64,000 nucleotides of DNA from Deltaproteobacteria bacterium (GTDB lineage Bacteria > Desulfobacterota > DSM-4660 > Desulfatiglandales > HGW-15). How positions within the stretch are numbered: the first letter of the stretch is position 1; the number at the start of each line of letters is the position of its first letter. The DNA is taken from assembly GCA_016931115.1 (NCBI GenBank), contig JAFGFM010000010.1, positions 1 to 64,000 of the forward strand. Direction: 5' to 3'. Under the pieces are notes generated by a model. It saw only the letters and a program-made list of their open reading frames with translations, was not told the DNA's origin and did no database searches. The position numbers and the translations under genes were made by a program. Positions 35,114-44,543 of the stretch are shown in pieces.

Positions 35114-35160
35114 ACCCAATACATAAACATTAACAAATATGTCAAATGAAAGGAGACAGT

Positions 35161-35406
35161 ATGGCAACAACTAATCAAATTAACTACAGGTTAGGTCAGG
35201 CAAAGAAAAAGTTAGCAAAGCTTAGCAAAGACATCGTAGCCACAAAAGCCAACGTTAAAAAGTTTGAAGCAGCACTAAAAAAGGCTAAGGCAGAGGAAAA
35301 AACCAAAGCTAAAACTAAAAAGAAAGCAACCAAAGTAATCAAAGCAACTGGCAAGAAAAAAGCCCCTGCGAAAAGGAAAAAAGCAGCCGCTAAAAAGAAA
35401 GACTAA
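35161..35406 (+). CDS. Histone H1-like Lys/Ala-rich protein
   Basis: 81-aa very basic protein. Residues 1-40 are helical; the remainder is a Lys/Ala-rich tail with KKA/AKKK-type repeats (KAKAEEKTKAKTKKK and later KKAPAKRKKAAAK), as in bacterial H1-like and AlgP-type DNA-binding proteins. The track opens at 35146, but AAAGGAG at 35149-35155 requires the ATG at 35161. A nucleoid-condensing or DNA-bridging role is inferred from composition. It has its own promoter and lies right next to the element, but it belongs to the chromosome side of attR. Confidence 0.75.
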   Translation: MATTNQINYRLGQAKKKLAKLSKDIVATKANVKKFEAALKKAKAEEKTKAKTKKKATKVIKATGKKKAPAKRKKAAAKKKD

Positions 35407-35518
35407 TATTCTTTCTATTTGAGTAGAGATACAGGCGGGTCAGTCACGTTCTAATCAGGTATACTTTGTAGGATTTTGATATACCTGTGAGGGTAGAAGC
35501 AGGACTTTGGGGCTTTTT

Positions 35519-35983
35519 CTAAAGTCCCCATGCCTCCAGTTGCTTTATCATTCTGACCCTGTGACTGCCAGGCCAGAAATATCTTTTGCATTTGGGGCAG
35601 AATTTAATTTCCCCGGTATTCTGGTGTATTACAAAATCTGGTATTCTCCCCCGGGCATATTGGCTCTGCACACTGTGCAGAGGGACGTTGCATATTATGC
35701 ATCTCCTGAACCAGTATTTCCTGTCCATGGGGAGAAACCCGGGGTTTTTTAACTCCAGAAGTTGATCCTTTATTTTGTTATGGGTTATCAGGATTAAAGG
35801 ATCAAGTCTGTCTTGCAGTTGACGATTTTTAGTGAGCAGGGTCCTTCCCTCTTTTAATATTTTTTCTATTTCATTATCTTGGTAAAGTGATTGGTAGTGG
35901 GCATCAAACCCCATTATCTTCAACCATTTCGCAAGTGTGCCAAGTGAAGAGTCTATTACAAATCTGGTTTGTTCATTACTCAT
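35519..35983 (-). CDS. Mut7-C domain protein (PIN-like RNase fold)
   Basis: 154 aa. The N-terminal half has the PIN-fold DSSLGTLAKWLKIMGFDA start and the acidic LLTKNRQLQDR segment; the C-terminal half has a zinc ribbon CIICNVPL...CPKCKRYFWPGSH (two CxxC pairs), together defining the Mut7-C family. Presumed ribonuclease or RNA-binding activity; no experimental function in bacteria is known to me. It is monocistronic and divergent from murA. Confidence 0.88.
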   Translation of the reverse strand: MSNEQTRFVIDSSLGTLAKWLKIMGFDAHYQSLYQDNEIEKILKEGRTLLTKNRQLQDRLDPLILITHNKIKDQLLELKNPGFLPMDRKYWFRRCIICNVPLHSVQSQYARGRIPDFVIHQNTGEIKFCPKCKRYFWPGSHRVRMIKQLEAWGL

Positions 35984-36123
35984 TGTTTTCCCCTGTTAAC
36001 AGCCTACCTGAATGGGTGTTATTATATTTGACAATCGGGCATGTGTAAATAATTTGACTGGGTGTCATGGTTATTATAGATTCCAAAGACTCAAACATAA
36101 CATAAAAAAACAGGATATTTTAA

Positions 36124-37380
36124 ATGCAGAAGATAATGATAGAGGGAGGCCATCCCTTAAAGGGAAAGGTTAATATAAGCGGGGCTAAAAACGCGGCATT
36201 ACCTGTTATTTCCTCCTGCCTGCTTACTGGAGGGTGGCATAAGATATATAATGTCCCGGATTTGAGGGACATCCAGACGATAAAAAAAATAATGGAGGGT
36301 ATGGGTGTGACATTCCGGGAAGAGGGGGATGCCTTACTCATCAATAGTGAAAATCTAAACAAATATGAGGCGCCATATGATCTGGTCAGGACAATGAGGG
36401 CCTCTATTCTGCTCCTTGGCCCCCTGGTTGCACGATTTGGGATGGCAAGGATATCTCTTCCAGGCGGGTGTGCAATTGGTGCAAGACCCGTTAATCTGCA
36501 TCTAAAGGCCCTTTCATCTATGGGTGTGGATATGTTTCTTGAAAACGGGTATATCAACGCTAGGACAGACGGCATAAAGGGTGCGGAGATATTTTTTGAT
36601 ATACCTACTGTAACCGGAACCGAAAATATTATGATGGCTGCGGTAAAGGCCAAGGGCGAGACCATTATAAATAATGCGGCAAAGGAGCCTGAGATATCTG
36701 ACCTTGCCCATATTTTAAGAAAAATGGGAGCTGACATAGAGGGAGAAGGCACAGATACTATCATTATAAGGGGAAAAGATGAATTGCATCCCGCTGAACA
36801 CGAAGTGATCCCTGACCGCATTGAGGCCGGGACCTTTATGATCGCCGCTACTATGGCAAAGGGAGATATAGAGATTGCAGGTTGCAGACGTGAAGACCTT
36901 TATTCGGTAATAGAAAAGGTACGCGCTGTCGGCGCTGTCGTTGATATCAATGAAAATGGAGTATCTATAAAAGGCCCGGATATAATAGAGGGTGTTGATA
37001 TTAAGACGATGCCTTTTCCGGGCTTTCCGACAGATCTTCAGGCTCAGTTTATGGCCATGATGAGTATTGCAAAGGGATCAAGCGTTATCACTGAGACCAT
37101 ATTTGAAAACAGGTTCATCCATGTAAGCGAATTAAAAAGAATGGGCGCTGACATCACCATAAATGGTAATCAGGCAATAGTGAGGGGAAGAAAACGCCTG
37201 CTTTCCGCACCGGTAATGGCAACAGACCTCCGGGCAAGCGCATCCCTCGTGCTTGCAGGTCTTGTGGCTGAAGATGGTTTAACAGAGATAAGCAGGATCT
37301 ACCATCTTGACCGGGGGTATGAAAAAATGGAGGAAAAGTTCAGGCTGCTCGGCGCAAATATCTGGAGAGAAGTAAACTGA
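36124..37380 (+). CDS. murA: UDP-N-acetylglucosamine 1-carboxyvinyltransferase MurA
   Basis: First committed enzyme of peptidoglycan synthesis: transfers enolpyruvate from PEP to UDP-GlcNAc. The catalytic loop LPGGCAIGARPVNLH has the active Cys at residue 116, so it would be fosfomycin-sensitive by this criterion. Other family segments: the N-terminal SGAKNAALPV, EAPYDLVRTMRAS, PFPGFPTDLQAQ and the C-terminal DRGYE. Length 418 aa is normal. comEC starts one base after its stop, so the two are co-transcribed. Confidence 0.97.
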   Translation: MQKIMIEGGHPLKGKVNISGAKNAALPVISSCLLTGGWHKIYNVPDLRDIQTIKKIMEGMGVTFREEGDALLINSENLNKYEAPYDLVRTMRASILLLGPLVARFGMARISLPGGCAIGARPVNLHLKALSSMGVDMFLENGYINARTDGIKGAEIFFDIPTVTGTENIMMAAVKAKGETIINNAAKEPEISDLAHILRKMGADIEGEGTDTIIIRGKDELHPAEHEVIPDRIEAGTFMIAATMAKGDIEIAGCRREDLYSVIEKVRAVGAVVDINENGVSIKGPDIIEGVDIKTMPFPGFPTDLQAQFMAMMSIAKGSSVITETIFENRFIHVSELKRMGADITINGNQAIVRGRKRLLSAPVMATDLRASASLVLAGLVAEDGLTEISRIYHLDRGYEKMEEKFRLLGANIWREVN

Positions 37381-37381
37381 G

Positions 37382-39814
37382 ATGTTCGATAGACCCCTTG
37401 TACCAACATTTATATGTTTTGCAGGGGGGATCCTGGCTGGCCGCTACATTTCATTTTTCAATGATCGGCTGCTTATTATCCCTTTATTAATTATACTTTT
37501 GCTTTTCCTGCCTTTTTTAAGCCAAAAAAAACTTAAATCATTTATAATTCCAATATGTTTCTTTCTTACAGGGCTGTTTATCGTATCATGCAGGGATACC
37601 AGTGTAGAACTTGTCAGCCTTGCCGAAGGTAAAAAAATAATCCTTGAAGGGACAGTCATCAGCCCTGTAAAACAGAATGGCAAGTCAGAACGCTTTGAGC
37701 TGAAATCAGAAAGACTCTTTCTTGATGAAAAAATAATCTATGTCAATGAAAAGGTTCAAGTCTCTGTTTATAATAACCCGGTGGTCTACACTATAGGTAC
37801 ACGTATACGATTCCCGTCACACCTTAAACCATTCATGAATTTCAAAAACCCCGGGGCTTATGATTATGAGTTATCCATGCAGATCAAGGGCATTTCATGC
37901 AATGCGTCTGTCTCTGACGGGAGATATATTGTCCCAGTGGGAAGAGGTGACCCAGGTTTTTTTACGGAAAAACTGGAATATATAAGACAACCCTTTCGAG
38001 ATGTCCTGAACAGCACATTATCTGAAAAAAACAATGCATTATACAGTGCCCTTCTTCTCGGCGAAACAGAGGGTATAGGTGATGATTTAAGAGAATATTT
38101 TAACCTTACAGGCCTTGGTCATGTACTTGCTGTATCAGGATTACATGTCGGTATGATAGCATGCATATCCTTTTTTATTTTCAGGCAGATCCTCTCTCTC
38201 TCATATAAGCTGGCCATAAGGCATAACATTAAAAAGATCACCGCCCTCGCCACCTGTCTACCTGTAATTGGCTATACCGCCCTGAGCGGGTTTCAGGTAT
38301 CCGGGCAGAGGGCAATGATAATGGCCCTAGCCTATCTTTTTTCCATTATTATGGACAGGGAGAGTGATATCTGGTCAACCCTTTTCTTTTCGGCCTTTAT
38401 TATACTTGCTGTTGATCCCCTTGCCATAGAGAGCATATCCTTTCAACTGACCTTCCTGGCGGTGGTGGGGATAGTATGGCTGACACCCTTTATTCAAAAA
38501 ATATTTCCGGATATTTCAGGGAAGTTAAAAAATTACCCGTATATGAAAAAGTGTTATTTTTATTTTACAGGTATTATTTCTGTGAGTCTTGCTGCCAATA
38601 TTTTTCTGTTGCCGGTTACAGTATATTATTTTAACAGGATATCCTTTGTATCGATTTTGGCAAACCTTCTTGTTATACCTCTTATGGGGTTCATCATTTT
38701 ACCATCAGGCATGCTTGCACTTCTTACACTCTTTGTTTCAGAGGATGCTTCTCGCTTAATCCTTTTTATAGGCTCATATGCTCTGGATATAATGATGTAT
38801 TTAATAGAGTATCTTGCCAGTCTCCCATGGGCCTGTTTCTGGATGGTTATTCCCAGTATGTTTGAGATACTCCTCTTCTATTGCCTTCTGTTTTGTATTG
38901 TCTTTTTCAGGAAAGGCAGGATGATAAAATACAGCATGAGTGCTGTCCTTCTGCTGTTTCTTCTGGATATCTCGTACTGGGTTTATGATACAGGGTTGAA
39001 CAAAAATTTGAGGGTGTTTTTTCTGGATGTAGGCCAGGGGAATTCAGCCCTTATACAGTTTCCAGGGAGAAAAAGGATGATTATTGACGGCGGGGGTTTT
39101 CAGGGAGAGACCTTTGACACAGGTAAGAGTATTGTCGCCCCATTTCTTTTAAGGAAAAAAATCCTCCATATTGATTATGTTGTCCTTTCACATCCTCATC
39201 CTGACCATATGAAAGGCCTCAAATTCATAGCATCTGTATTTGATCCTGCTGAATTCTGGCATAATGGTGAAGATTCTGAAGACGATGATTATAAAGATCT
39301 GATTGATATAATAAAAACCAGGGGTATCAAGATCCTTACTCCTGATGACTTGGCTAAGGGGATGTATGTTTCAGGTGTAAAGATAGAGGTGTTTTATCCT
39401 TTTTCAGGTGAAAAAAGGTCACAAAATCTTTATGCGAGCAGTCACACCATAAATGACCAGTCCATTGTGGTGAGATTGAGTTATGCGGGGAGATCTGTTC
39501 TGTTTCCAGGCGATATTGAAATGAAGTCCGAGGCCATTCTCGTTAATAAATATGGGAATAGATTAAAAAGTGATACACTGCTGGTTCCACACCATGGCAG
39601 CAGATATTCCAGTTCAAAACCATTTCTTGAAACGGTAAGCCCGGAAGTATGTATCATATCTTCAACGAAGGGGAACAGGTTTGGCTTTCCCCATGCTGAG
39701 GCCCTGGAGAGATTGAACAGCGCAGGGGCGAGGATATTCAGGATAGATCAGGGTGGTACTGTTGAAGTCAAGATCGGTGAAGGTTTTTTTCATGCAGGAT
39801 ACAGTCTTGATTGA
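37382..39814 (+). CDS. comEC: ComEC/Rec2 family DNA internalization protein
   Basis: Inner-membrane channel for transforming DNA, 810 aa. The order is an N-terminal DUF4131 region with membrane helices (about 1-60), the competence domain with many transmembrane helices (about 225-520, including LGHVLAVSGLHVGM and LSGFQVSGQRAMIM), and a C-terminal metallo-beta-lactamase domain (about 545-800) with FLDVGQGNS, the metal motif SHPHPDH and PHHGS. All domains are intact. Preceded by murA with a one-base gap. Its presence points to natural transformation capacity. Confidence 0.93.
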   Translation: MFDRPLVPTFICFAGGILAGRYISFFNDRLLIIPLLIILLLFLPFLSQKKLKSFIIPICFFLTGLFIVSCRDTSVELVSLAEGKKIILEGTVISPVKQNGKSERFELKSERLFLDEKIIYVNEKVQVSVYNNPVVYTIGTRIRFPSHLKPFMNFKNPGAYDYELSMQIKGISCNASVSDGRYIVPVGRGDPGFFTEKLEYIRQPFRDVLNSTLSEKNNALYSALLLGETEGIGDDLREYFNLTGLGHVLAVSGLHVGMIACISFFIFRQILSLSYKLAIRHNIKKITALATCLPVIGYTALSGFQVSGQRAMIMALAYLFSIIMDRESDIWSTLFFSAFIILAVDPLAIESISFQLTFLAVVGIVWLTPFIQKIFPDISGKLKNYPYMKKCYFYFTGIISVSLAANIFLLPVTVYYFNRISFVSILANLLVIPLMGFIILPSGMLALLTLFVSEDASRLILFIGSYALDIMMYLIEYLASLPWACFWMVIPSMFEILLFYCLLFCIVFFRKGRMIKYSMSAVLLLFLLDISYWVYDTGLNKNLRVFFLDVGQGNSALIQFPGRKRMIIDGGGFQGETFDTGKSIVAPFLLRKKILHIDYVVLSHPHPDHMKGLKFIASVFDPAEFWHNGEDSEDDDYKDLIDIIKTRGIKILTPDDLAKGMYVSGVKIEVFYPFSGEKRSQNLYASSHTINDQSIVVRLSYAGRSVLFPGDIEMKSEAILVNKYGNRLKSDTLLVPHHGSRYSSSKPFLETVSPEVCIISSTKGNRFGFPHAEALERLNSAGARIFRIDQGGTVEVKIGEGFFHAGYSLD

Positions 39815-39892
39815 CTGATCATAGTACACGGATTTCTTTTTTGACTCCGGGCAATATCTGAAATATAATCAGACCCTAAACAGGGGAAAGAT

Positions 39893-40195
39893 ATGGAAGA
39901 GGAAGAATATCAGAAAAAACATACAAATCTGAAGATACTCAAAAGTGTCCAGGATTATCTGAAAACCGATACCACATCATCAGGGTCTGTTTTCCCTGTG
40001 AAGATACCTGATGAGCTCTTTTTACAGGTTCTCAGGCTTGATGGGCCAGAAGGTCTGGATCGCATTGTGCATTATATCTTTAAACTTGGGCTTTCCCTCT
40101 GGAATGAAAGGTTGTTTGACAGGGAATTTGGTTCTCCTGCTGCCCTGAACGAATTTATTGATATTATGAAAAGCCGGACAAAACAAGACAAGTAA
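39893..40195 (+). CDS. Hypothetical protein (100 aa)
   Basis: Not recognised. Highly acidic N-terminus (MEEEEYQKK), helical throughout, with FPVKIPDELFLQVLRLDGPEG in the middle. GGGGAAAG seven bases upstream supports the ATG. Same strand as comEC, 78 bases after it, convergent with the HTH/zinc-ribbon gene. Confidence 0.55.
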   Translation: MEEEEYQKKHTNLKILKSVQDYLKTDTTSSGSVFPVKIPDELFLQVLRLDGPEGLDRIVHYIFKLGLSLWNERLFDREFGSPAALNEFIDIMKSRTKQDK

Positions 40196-40201
40196 TCTTT
40201 T

Positions 40202-40480
40202 TCATTCAATGCAATATAAAGGCTCCTGAATATGGGTGCCCCTGCATCTGGGGCACTTGCCCGGAGAATGGATTGTTGATCTTTCCCTGAAGACAAAACC
40301 ACAGCCAAGACATTCTGCAGGTGTGATTATAAACCGCTGGGGATATCTAACACTTTTTCTTACATGTTGGAGGTGGTCCAGTGCCTCCCGCATGGATAGG
40401 TGCAGCTTTGAGGAGATTTCCTGGATTGTGCATGTTTTTTCTGACAGGAGTTCAATTATTTCTTGTCTTTTTGTCGGCAT
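40202..40480 (-). CDS. Predicted transcriptional regulator, HTH plus zinc ribbon
   Basis: 92 aa. N-terminal winged helix (TKRQEIIELLSEKTCTIQEIS..., ArsR-like) and a C-terminal zinc ribbon with CLGCGF and CPRC. This is the COG3357-type domain combination found as small regulators in archaea and some bacteria. Target unknown; its own gene is convergent with an unrelated one, so the context gives no help. Confidence 0.75.
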   Translation of the reverse strand: MPTKRQEIIELLSEKTCTIQEISSKLHLSMREALDHLQHVRKSVRYPQRFIITPAECLGCGFVFRERSTIHSPGKCPRCRGTHIQEPLYCIE

Positions 40481-40612
40481 CAGCAGATTTTTTTTGCAAA
40501 AGATTGATATATAACTATTATCGGGTGTTATGCTAACTTTATTGGTGCATCAATTCAAGTTAATGTATATGATTTTCATTTTAAAAAATAAAGGTAAAAA
40601 GAGGTGATATTG

Positions 40613-41311
40613 ATGGCCGGAAGGGTATTAATTATTGAAGATGATGCAAAGATAAGAATGCTCTTAAAGGAATATCTTGAAGGAAATGGTTTTGAGGTTA
40701 TTACACTCTCTGATGGCAATAATGCATTGGACTTTATTAATGCCGAATCTCCTGACATCGTGATCCTTGATATTATGCTGCCAGGGAAAAACGGTCTTGA
40801 AGTACTTAAGGAGATACGCCAGAAAAACAGCATCCCGGTTGTTATGCTTACAGCAAAGGGTGAAGATGCAGATCGTATAGTAGGCCTTGAGCTGGGGGCA
40901 GATGATTATCTGCCAAAGCCATTTAATCCCAGAGAGCTACTTGCGCGCATGAGGGCGGTCATGAGGCGTACTTTTCAGGATAGAGATACAGAGACTGACC
41001 CGGATAGCCTGATTATTGCAGGGGGTATTGTCCTGAACAGGGCAAATCAGACCGCTATGCTTGAGGAAGAAGAGATTGAACTGTCTTCAACTGAATACAA
41101 GATTCTTGAGGTTTTGATGACCAATACCAACGTGATATTGAACAGGGATCAGATTATGAATTATGCAAGGGGAAGGGATTTTATGGCCTTTGACAGGAGT
41201 ATTGATGTCCATATCAGCAAGCTCAGGTCAAAACTTGAGAAAAACTCCGGGTCGCCCAGAAGAATAAAAACCATCTGGGGATCCGGTTATATGTTTGTGG
41301 ATCAAAAATGA
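40613..41311 (+). CDS. OmpR-family response regulator
   Basis: DNA-binding two-component regulator, 232 aa. Receiver domain with IIEDDAKIR (acidic pocket), phosphoacceptor Asp in IVILDIMLPGKNG, Thr in MLTAKGE and Lys in YLPKPF. The C-terminal winged helix (about 135-230) has the SSTEYKILEVL and DVHISKLRSKL motifs. AAGAGGTG six bases upstream selects ATG 40613 over GTG 40604. Its stop overlaps the start of the kinase gene (ATGA), so the two form a cognate pair. Confidence 0.95.
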   Translation: MAGRVLIIEDDAKIRMLLKEYLEGNGFEVITLSDGNNALDFINAESPDIVILDIMLPGKNGLEVLKEIRQKNSIPVVMLTAKGEDADRIVGLELGADDYLPKPFNPRELLARMRAVMRRTFQDRDTETDPDSLIIAGGIVLNRANQTAMLEEEEIELSSTEYKILEVLMTNTNVILNRDQIMNYARGRDFMAFDRSIDVHISKLRSKLEKNSGSPRRIKTIWGSGYMFVDQK

Positions 41312-42723
41312 GACCTCCAAAATTATATATAAAGTTCTTTCTCTCCTTTACCTTTATGCTGATAATTACGCTGCTGATGATTTACGGGCTGCACATGAAA
41401 ACAGAGGTAAGGGCAAGGAATCGTTATATCAGAGAGCAGGTCAGGCTTTATACAATTGAAAGGGTAATCCTTTTAACTGAATTGATTGGGGAAAAAATCA
41501 GGTCTGAATCGTATGATATACCGGATAAAATTATAAATGATGATATGCAGGCCTTTTTAAACAATCTTGCAAAGCTTAACACAGCGAAAATATGGCTCAC
41601 AAGTAATAATAACCTGCTGTTAAAGTCCTTTGAGGGTGAAATACCGGCTGGCCTGTCATCCCTTACGGATGAGAACAGATTTGTAAGCGATGATATAACA
41701 CTTTATCATGGGTTTAATTCGACCCGTGATATTTATGTGATATCTTCTGTAAAGACTTCTGCCAGTGTAAATATGCTTTTCCATGTAATATTTGGTGAAA
41801 GGCGGGGCGGAGAAAGAGAGGGAACAGGTTTTATATTTGGTCTGGCAGGGATAGGGATTATTATACCGATCCTTGTAATTCCCATCTCAAGGTTTATTAC
41901 GGAAAGGGTAAAGGAACTCAAACAGTCAGCCCTGCGCATTGCTTCAGGCGACCTGGCACACAGGATAGATATCAAGGGTCGTGATGAGATAGGGGAACTC
42001 GGTGCCGCATTCAATCAGATGGCAGACAAGGTCGAAAGGATGATAGTTGGAGGAAAGGACTTAACCGCCCTTGTCTCCCATGAACTCAGGACGCCACTTA
42101 CAAGGATCAGGATAGCGGAGGAAATATTACGGGAAAAGCTGGAAAATGAGAAGCCGGAAATATATTTAAGACATTTAAATGATATCAGCGAAGATGTCGA
42201 ATTTCTTAATAAATTGATCGGAAGGATACTTGAACTTTCAAAAATAGATATGCTTGGGGCGCGGTTTGAGATGCAACCATTTGATATCAGACAATTAATC
42301 CTTGATCTGATCCAGCAGCTCAAACCTATTGTTGACCGGAAACACCTCTATGTGTATACTGATTTCTCATTGATCAACGGGTTTATTGGAAACAGAAATG
42401 CATTAAGTACTGCCTTTTTAAATATACTTGATAATGCAGTGAAATATACTGCCCCTGATGGCCGGATTTATGCATCGCTTTTCCAGGAAGATAAAAGAGT
42501 GGTGCTGAGTGTTGTGAACACCTATAAAAAACTCGATGAAGAGGATTTACTCAGGATTTTTGAACCATTTCAGCGGGCTGGGGATTCTGATACATCAGGT
42601 TCAGGGCTGGGCCTGGCCATTACTCAAAAGATTGTAGAAAGACATGGTGGTCTTGTAAGGGCATATAATTCAGACAGGGGTTTTGAAATCAGGATAACGC
42701 TGCCTGTACATTGTCATCAGTAA
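41308..42723 (+). CDS. Membrane sensor histidine kinase, partner of the OmpR-type regulator
   Basis: 471 aa. Two membrane helices (about 9-26 and 173-195) enclose a periplasmic sensor of about 145 residues; HAMP follows (about 196-250), then the phosphoacceptor SHELRTPLTRIR and an ATPase domain with N-box FLNILDNAVKYT and G2 GSGLGLAITQKIV. The usual DxGxG G1 box is replaced by VVNTYKKLDEED, a degenerate version. Overlaps the response regulator gene by four bases. The general shape is RstB/CpxA-like; the stimulus is unknown. Confidence 0.93.
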   Translation: MRPPKLYIKFFLSFTFMLIITLLMIYGLHMKTEVRARNRYIREQVRLYTIERVILLTELIGEKIRSESYDIPDKIINDDMQAFLNNLAKLNTAKIWLTSNNNLLLKSFEGEIPAGLSSLTDENRFVSDDITLYHGFNSTRDIYVISSVKTSASVNMLFHVIFGERRGGEREGTGFIFGLAGIGIIIPILVIPISRFITERVKELKQSALRIASGDLAHRIDIKGRDEIGELGAAFNQMADKVERMIVGGKDLTALVSHELRTPLTRIRIAEEILREKLENEKPEIYLRHLNDISEDVEFLNKLIGRILELSKIDMLGARFEMQPFDIRQLILDLIQQLKPIVDRKHLYVYTDFSLINGFIGNRNALSTAFLNILDNAVKYTAPDGRIYASLFQEDKRVVLSVVNTYKKLDEEDLLRIFEPFQRAGDSDTSGSGLGLAITQKIVERHGGLVRAYNSDRGFEIRITLPVHCHQ

Positions 42724-42783
42724 AAATGTCCGGTGCACCTGGTTGCCCGATTGGTAAATGATTAAATAATTTGAATAAAAAAC

Positions 42784-42812
42784 TTGACATATTATGGTTG
42801 TTGATTTAATAA
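42784..42812 (+). promoter_or_regulatory. Promoter of rplM-rpsI
   Basis: TTGACA (42784-42789), 17-bp spacer, TAATAA (42807-42812), 37 bases before the rplM ATG. Near-perfect sigma70 match. Confidence 0.75.
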
Positions 42813-42849
42813 ATTCGTTTTTTGAATTTACATTCAGGATAGATAAAAA

Positions 42850-43278
42850 ATGAAGACATATGTTGCCAAAGAACAGGAAATAGAAAAGAAATGGTACCTT
42901 GTAGATGCACAGGACATGATACTTGGTCGTCTGGCCAGTCAGATTGCCTCGCGTCTTCGGGGAAAACACAAGCCGATTTTTACTCCCCATGCTGATACCG
43001 GTGATTTTGTAGTTGTCATCAATGCCGAGAAGGTCTCTCTTACAGGCAATAAATGGGATAATAAAATATATTATCATCACTCCGGGTATATGGGAGGGCT
43101 CAAGCAGATCTCTGCCAAAAAACTAATTGAAAAGAAACCTGATCAGGTTCTTTATATGGCTGTAAAAAGGATGCTCCCAAAGAACAGCCTGGGAAGGCGA
43201 CAGTTAAAAAAGCTTAAAATATATGCAGGTTCTGAACATCCACATGTTGCCCAGAATCCTCAATTGTTAAAGATGTAG
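42850..43278 (+). CDS. rplM: 50S ribosomal protein L13
   Basis: 142 aa, standard length. The start [20 protein letters not shown], the DMILGRLAS block, [17 protein letters not shown] and the [14 protein letters not shown] helix are canonical for L13. It is followed by rpsI after nine bases, the universal rplM-rpsI operon. Confidence 0.98.
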   Translation: MKTYVAKEQEIEKKWYLVDAQDMILGRLASQIASRLRGKHKPIFTPHADTGDFVVVINAEKVSLTGNKWDNKIYYHHSGYMGGLKQISAKKLIEKKPDQVLYMAVKRMLPKNSLGRRQLKKLKIYAGSEHPHVAQNPQLLKM

Positions 43279-43287
43279 GAGGTCTTA

Positions 43288-43680
43288 ATGGCTCAAGACT
43301 TATGGCATGCCGTTGGTAAAAGAAAGACTTCGATCGCCCGTGTATGGTTAAGGCCGGGTAGCGGAGTTATTACAGTAAATGATATGGCTCTGGATAAATA
43401 TATCACAAGAGAGTCAGGTGTTGAGGTAGTAAAACAGCCCCTTGAAATTACCGAGACGATCAACAAATATGATATAAATGTGAATGTAAAAGGTGGCGGG
43501 GTCATCGGGCAGGCAGGGGCTATCAGGCATGGCATCAGCAGAGTTCTGGTAACCATCAACCCTGAGTTTCGCCCGGCCCTGAAAAAGGCCGAACTGCTTA
43601 CAAGGGATCCGAGAATGAAGGAAAGGAAAAAATACGGTCAGCGCGGAGCAAGGGCCCGTTACCAGTATTCAAAACGTTAA
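43288..43680 (+). CDS. rpsI: 30S ribosomal protein S9
   Basis: 130 aa. The VGKRKTSIARVWLRPGSG start, GVEVVKQPLEI, VKGGGVIGQAGAIRHGISR and the basic C-terminus ARARYQYSKR (tail reaching the P-site tRNA) are canonical. AGGAGG lies six bases upstream of the ATG. Second gene of the rplM operon. Confidence 0.98.
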   Translation: MAQDLWHAVGKRKTSIARVWLRPGSGVITVNDMALDKYITRESGVEVVKQPLEITETINKYDINVNVKGGGVIGQAGAIRHGISRVLVTINPEFRPALKKAELLTRDPRMKERKKYGQRGARARYQYSKR

Positions 43681-43728
43681 TACGTTTTCCTGCCTCATTA
43701 TTCATATTTTATTCTGATTGGTAACCTT

Positions 43729-43759
43729 AAAAAGGAAGCTGGTATGGCTTCCTTTTTTT
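43729..43759 (+). terminator. Terminator of rplM-rpsI
   Basis: An 11-bp perfect stem, AAAAAGGAAGC / GCTTCCTTTTT, with a 7-base loop and a T run. The ATG at 43744 that opens the next frame lies within its loop, so it cannot be the natural start of truA. Confidence 0.9.
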
Positions 43760-43782
43760 ATTTACTGTTACTGGAAATCAGC

Positions 43783-44532
43783 GTGGGCGAAGAAAAAAAC
43801 ATAAGAATTATCCTTCAGTATGAGGGGTGCAATTACCATGGCTGGCAGCGTCAGAAGAATGGCGTCTCAATCCAGGGGGTCATAGAGGAAAAGCTTGCTC
43901 GGATATTCGGAAGACAAATAACCCTTCACGGGTCGGGCAGAACCGATGCAGGGGTGCATGCATTATATCAGGTTGCAAATTTTTTTTCAGACACATCAAT
44001 CCCGCCAGAGTCAATTAAAAATGCCCTCAATTCACTTCTTCCTGATGATATATATGTAAAAAAGGCTGAATATACCGTGCCTGAATTCCACTCAAGGTAC
44101 AGTGTAAAAAGAAAGACCTATGAATACAGGATATTGAACACTAAAGAAAGAGAGATTTTTTTAAGAAGATATATATGGCATTTAAAAGGGACTCTTGATT
44201 TTATTGCGATGAGAAAATGTCTTGCCATGATAATAGGGGTTCACGATTTTTCATCCTTCAGATCATCGGGGAGCTCCAATATCAATCCTGTAAGGGAGAT
44301 GTTCAGGGCTGAGCTTTCAGAAAGAGATCAGGATGGAACCATCAGATTGACTTTCGAGGCCAGTGGGTTTTTAAGACATATGGTAAGAAACCTTGTTGGT
44401 ACAATTGTTGATGCAGGGAAGGGGAAAATTACAGATGTCGAATTTAAAGAAATCCTGGATGCGCATGACAGGAAGAGGGCAGGGGCAAGGGCCCCGGCCC
44501 AGGGGTTATTTTTAAAAATGGTAGAGTATTAG
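43783..44532 (+). CDS. truA: tRNA pseudouridine synthase TruA
   Basis: Isomerises U38-U40 in the anticodon stem-loop of tRNAs. Landmarks: the LQYEGCNYHGWQRQ start, the catalytic Asp in SGRTDAGVHA, KRKTYEYRI, FRSSGSS and SGFLRHMVRNLVGT near the C-terminus. The frame starts at ATG 43744, but that codon is inside the rpsI terminator; GTG 43783 gives 249 aa, the usual size. GGAA at 43773 offers a weak ribosome site. Exact start uncertain, function not. Confidence 0.93.
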   Translation: MGEEKNIRIILQYEGCNYHGWQRQKNGVSIQGVIEEKLARIFGRQITLHGSGRTDAGVHALYQVANFFSDTSIPPESIKNALNSLLPDDIYVKKAEYTVPEFHSRYSVKRKTYEYRILNTKEREIFLRRYIWHLKGTLDFIAMRKCLAMIIGVHDFSSFRSSGSSNINPVREMFRAELSERDQDGTIRLTFEASGFLRHMVRNLVGTIVDAGKGKITDVEFKEILDAHDRKRAGARAPAQGLFLKMVEY

Positions 44533-44543
44533 GCCTTTTATTT

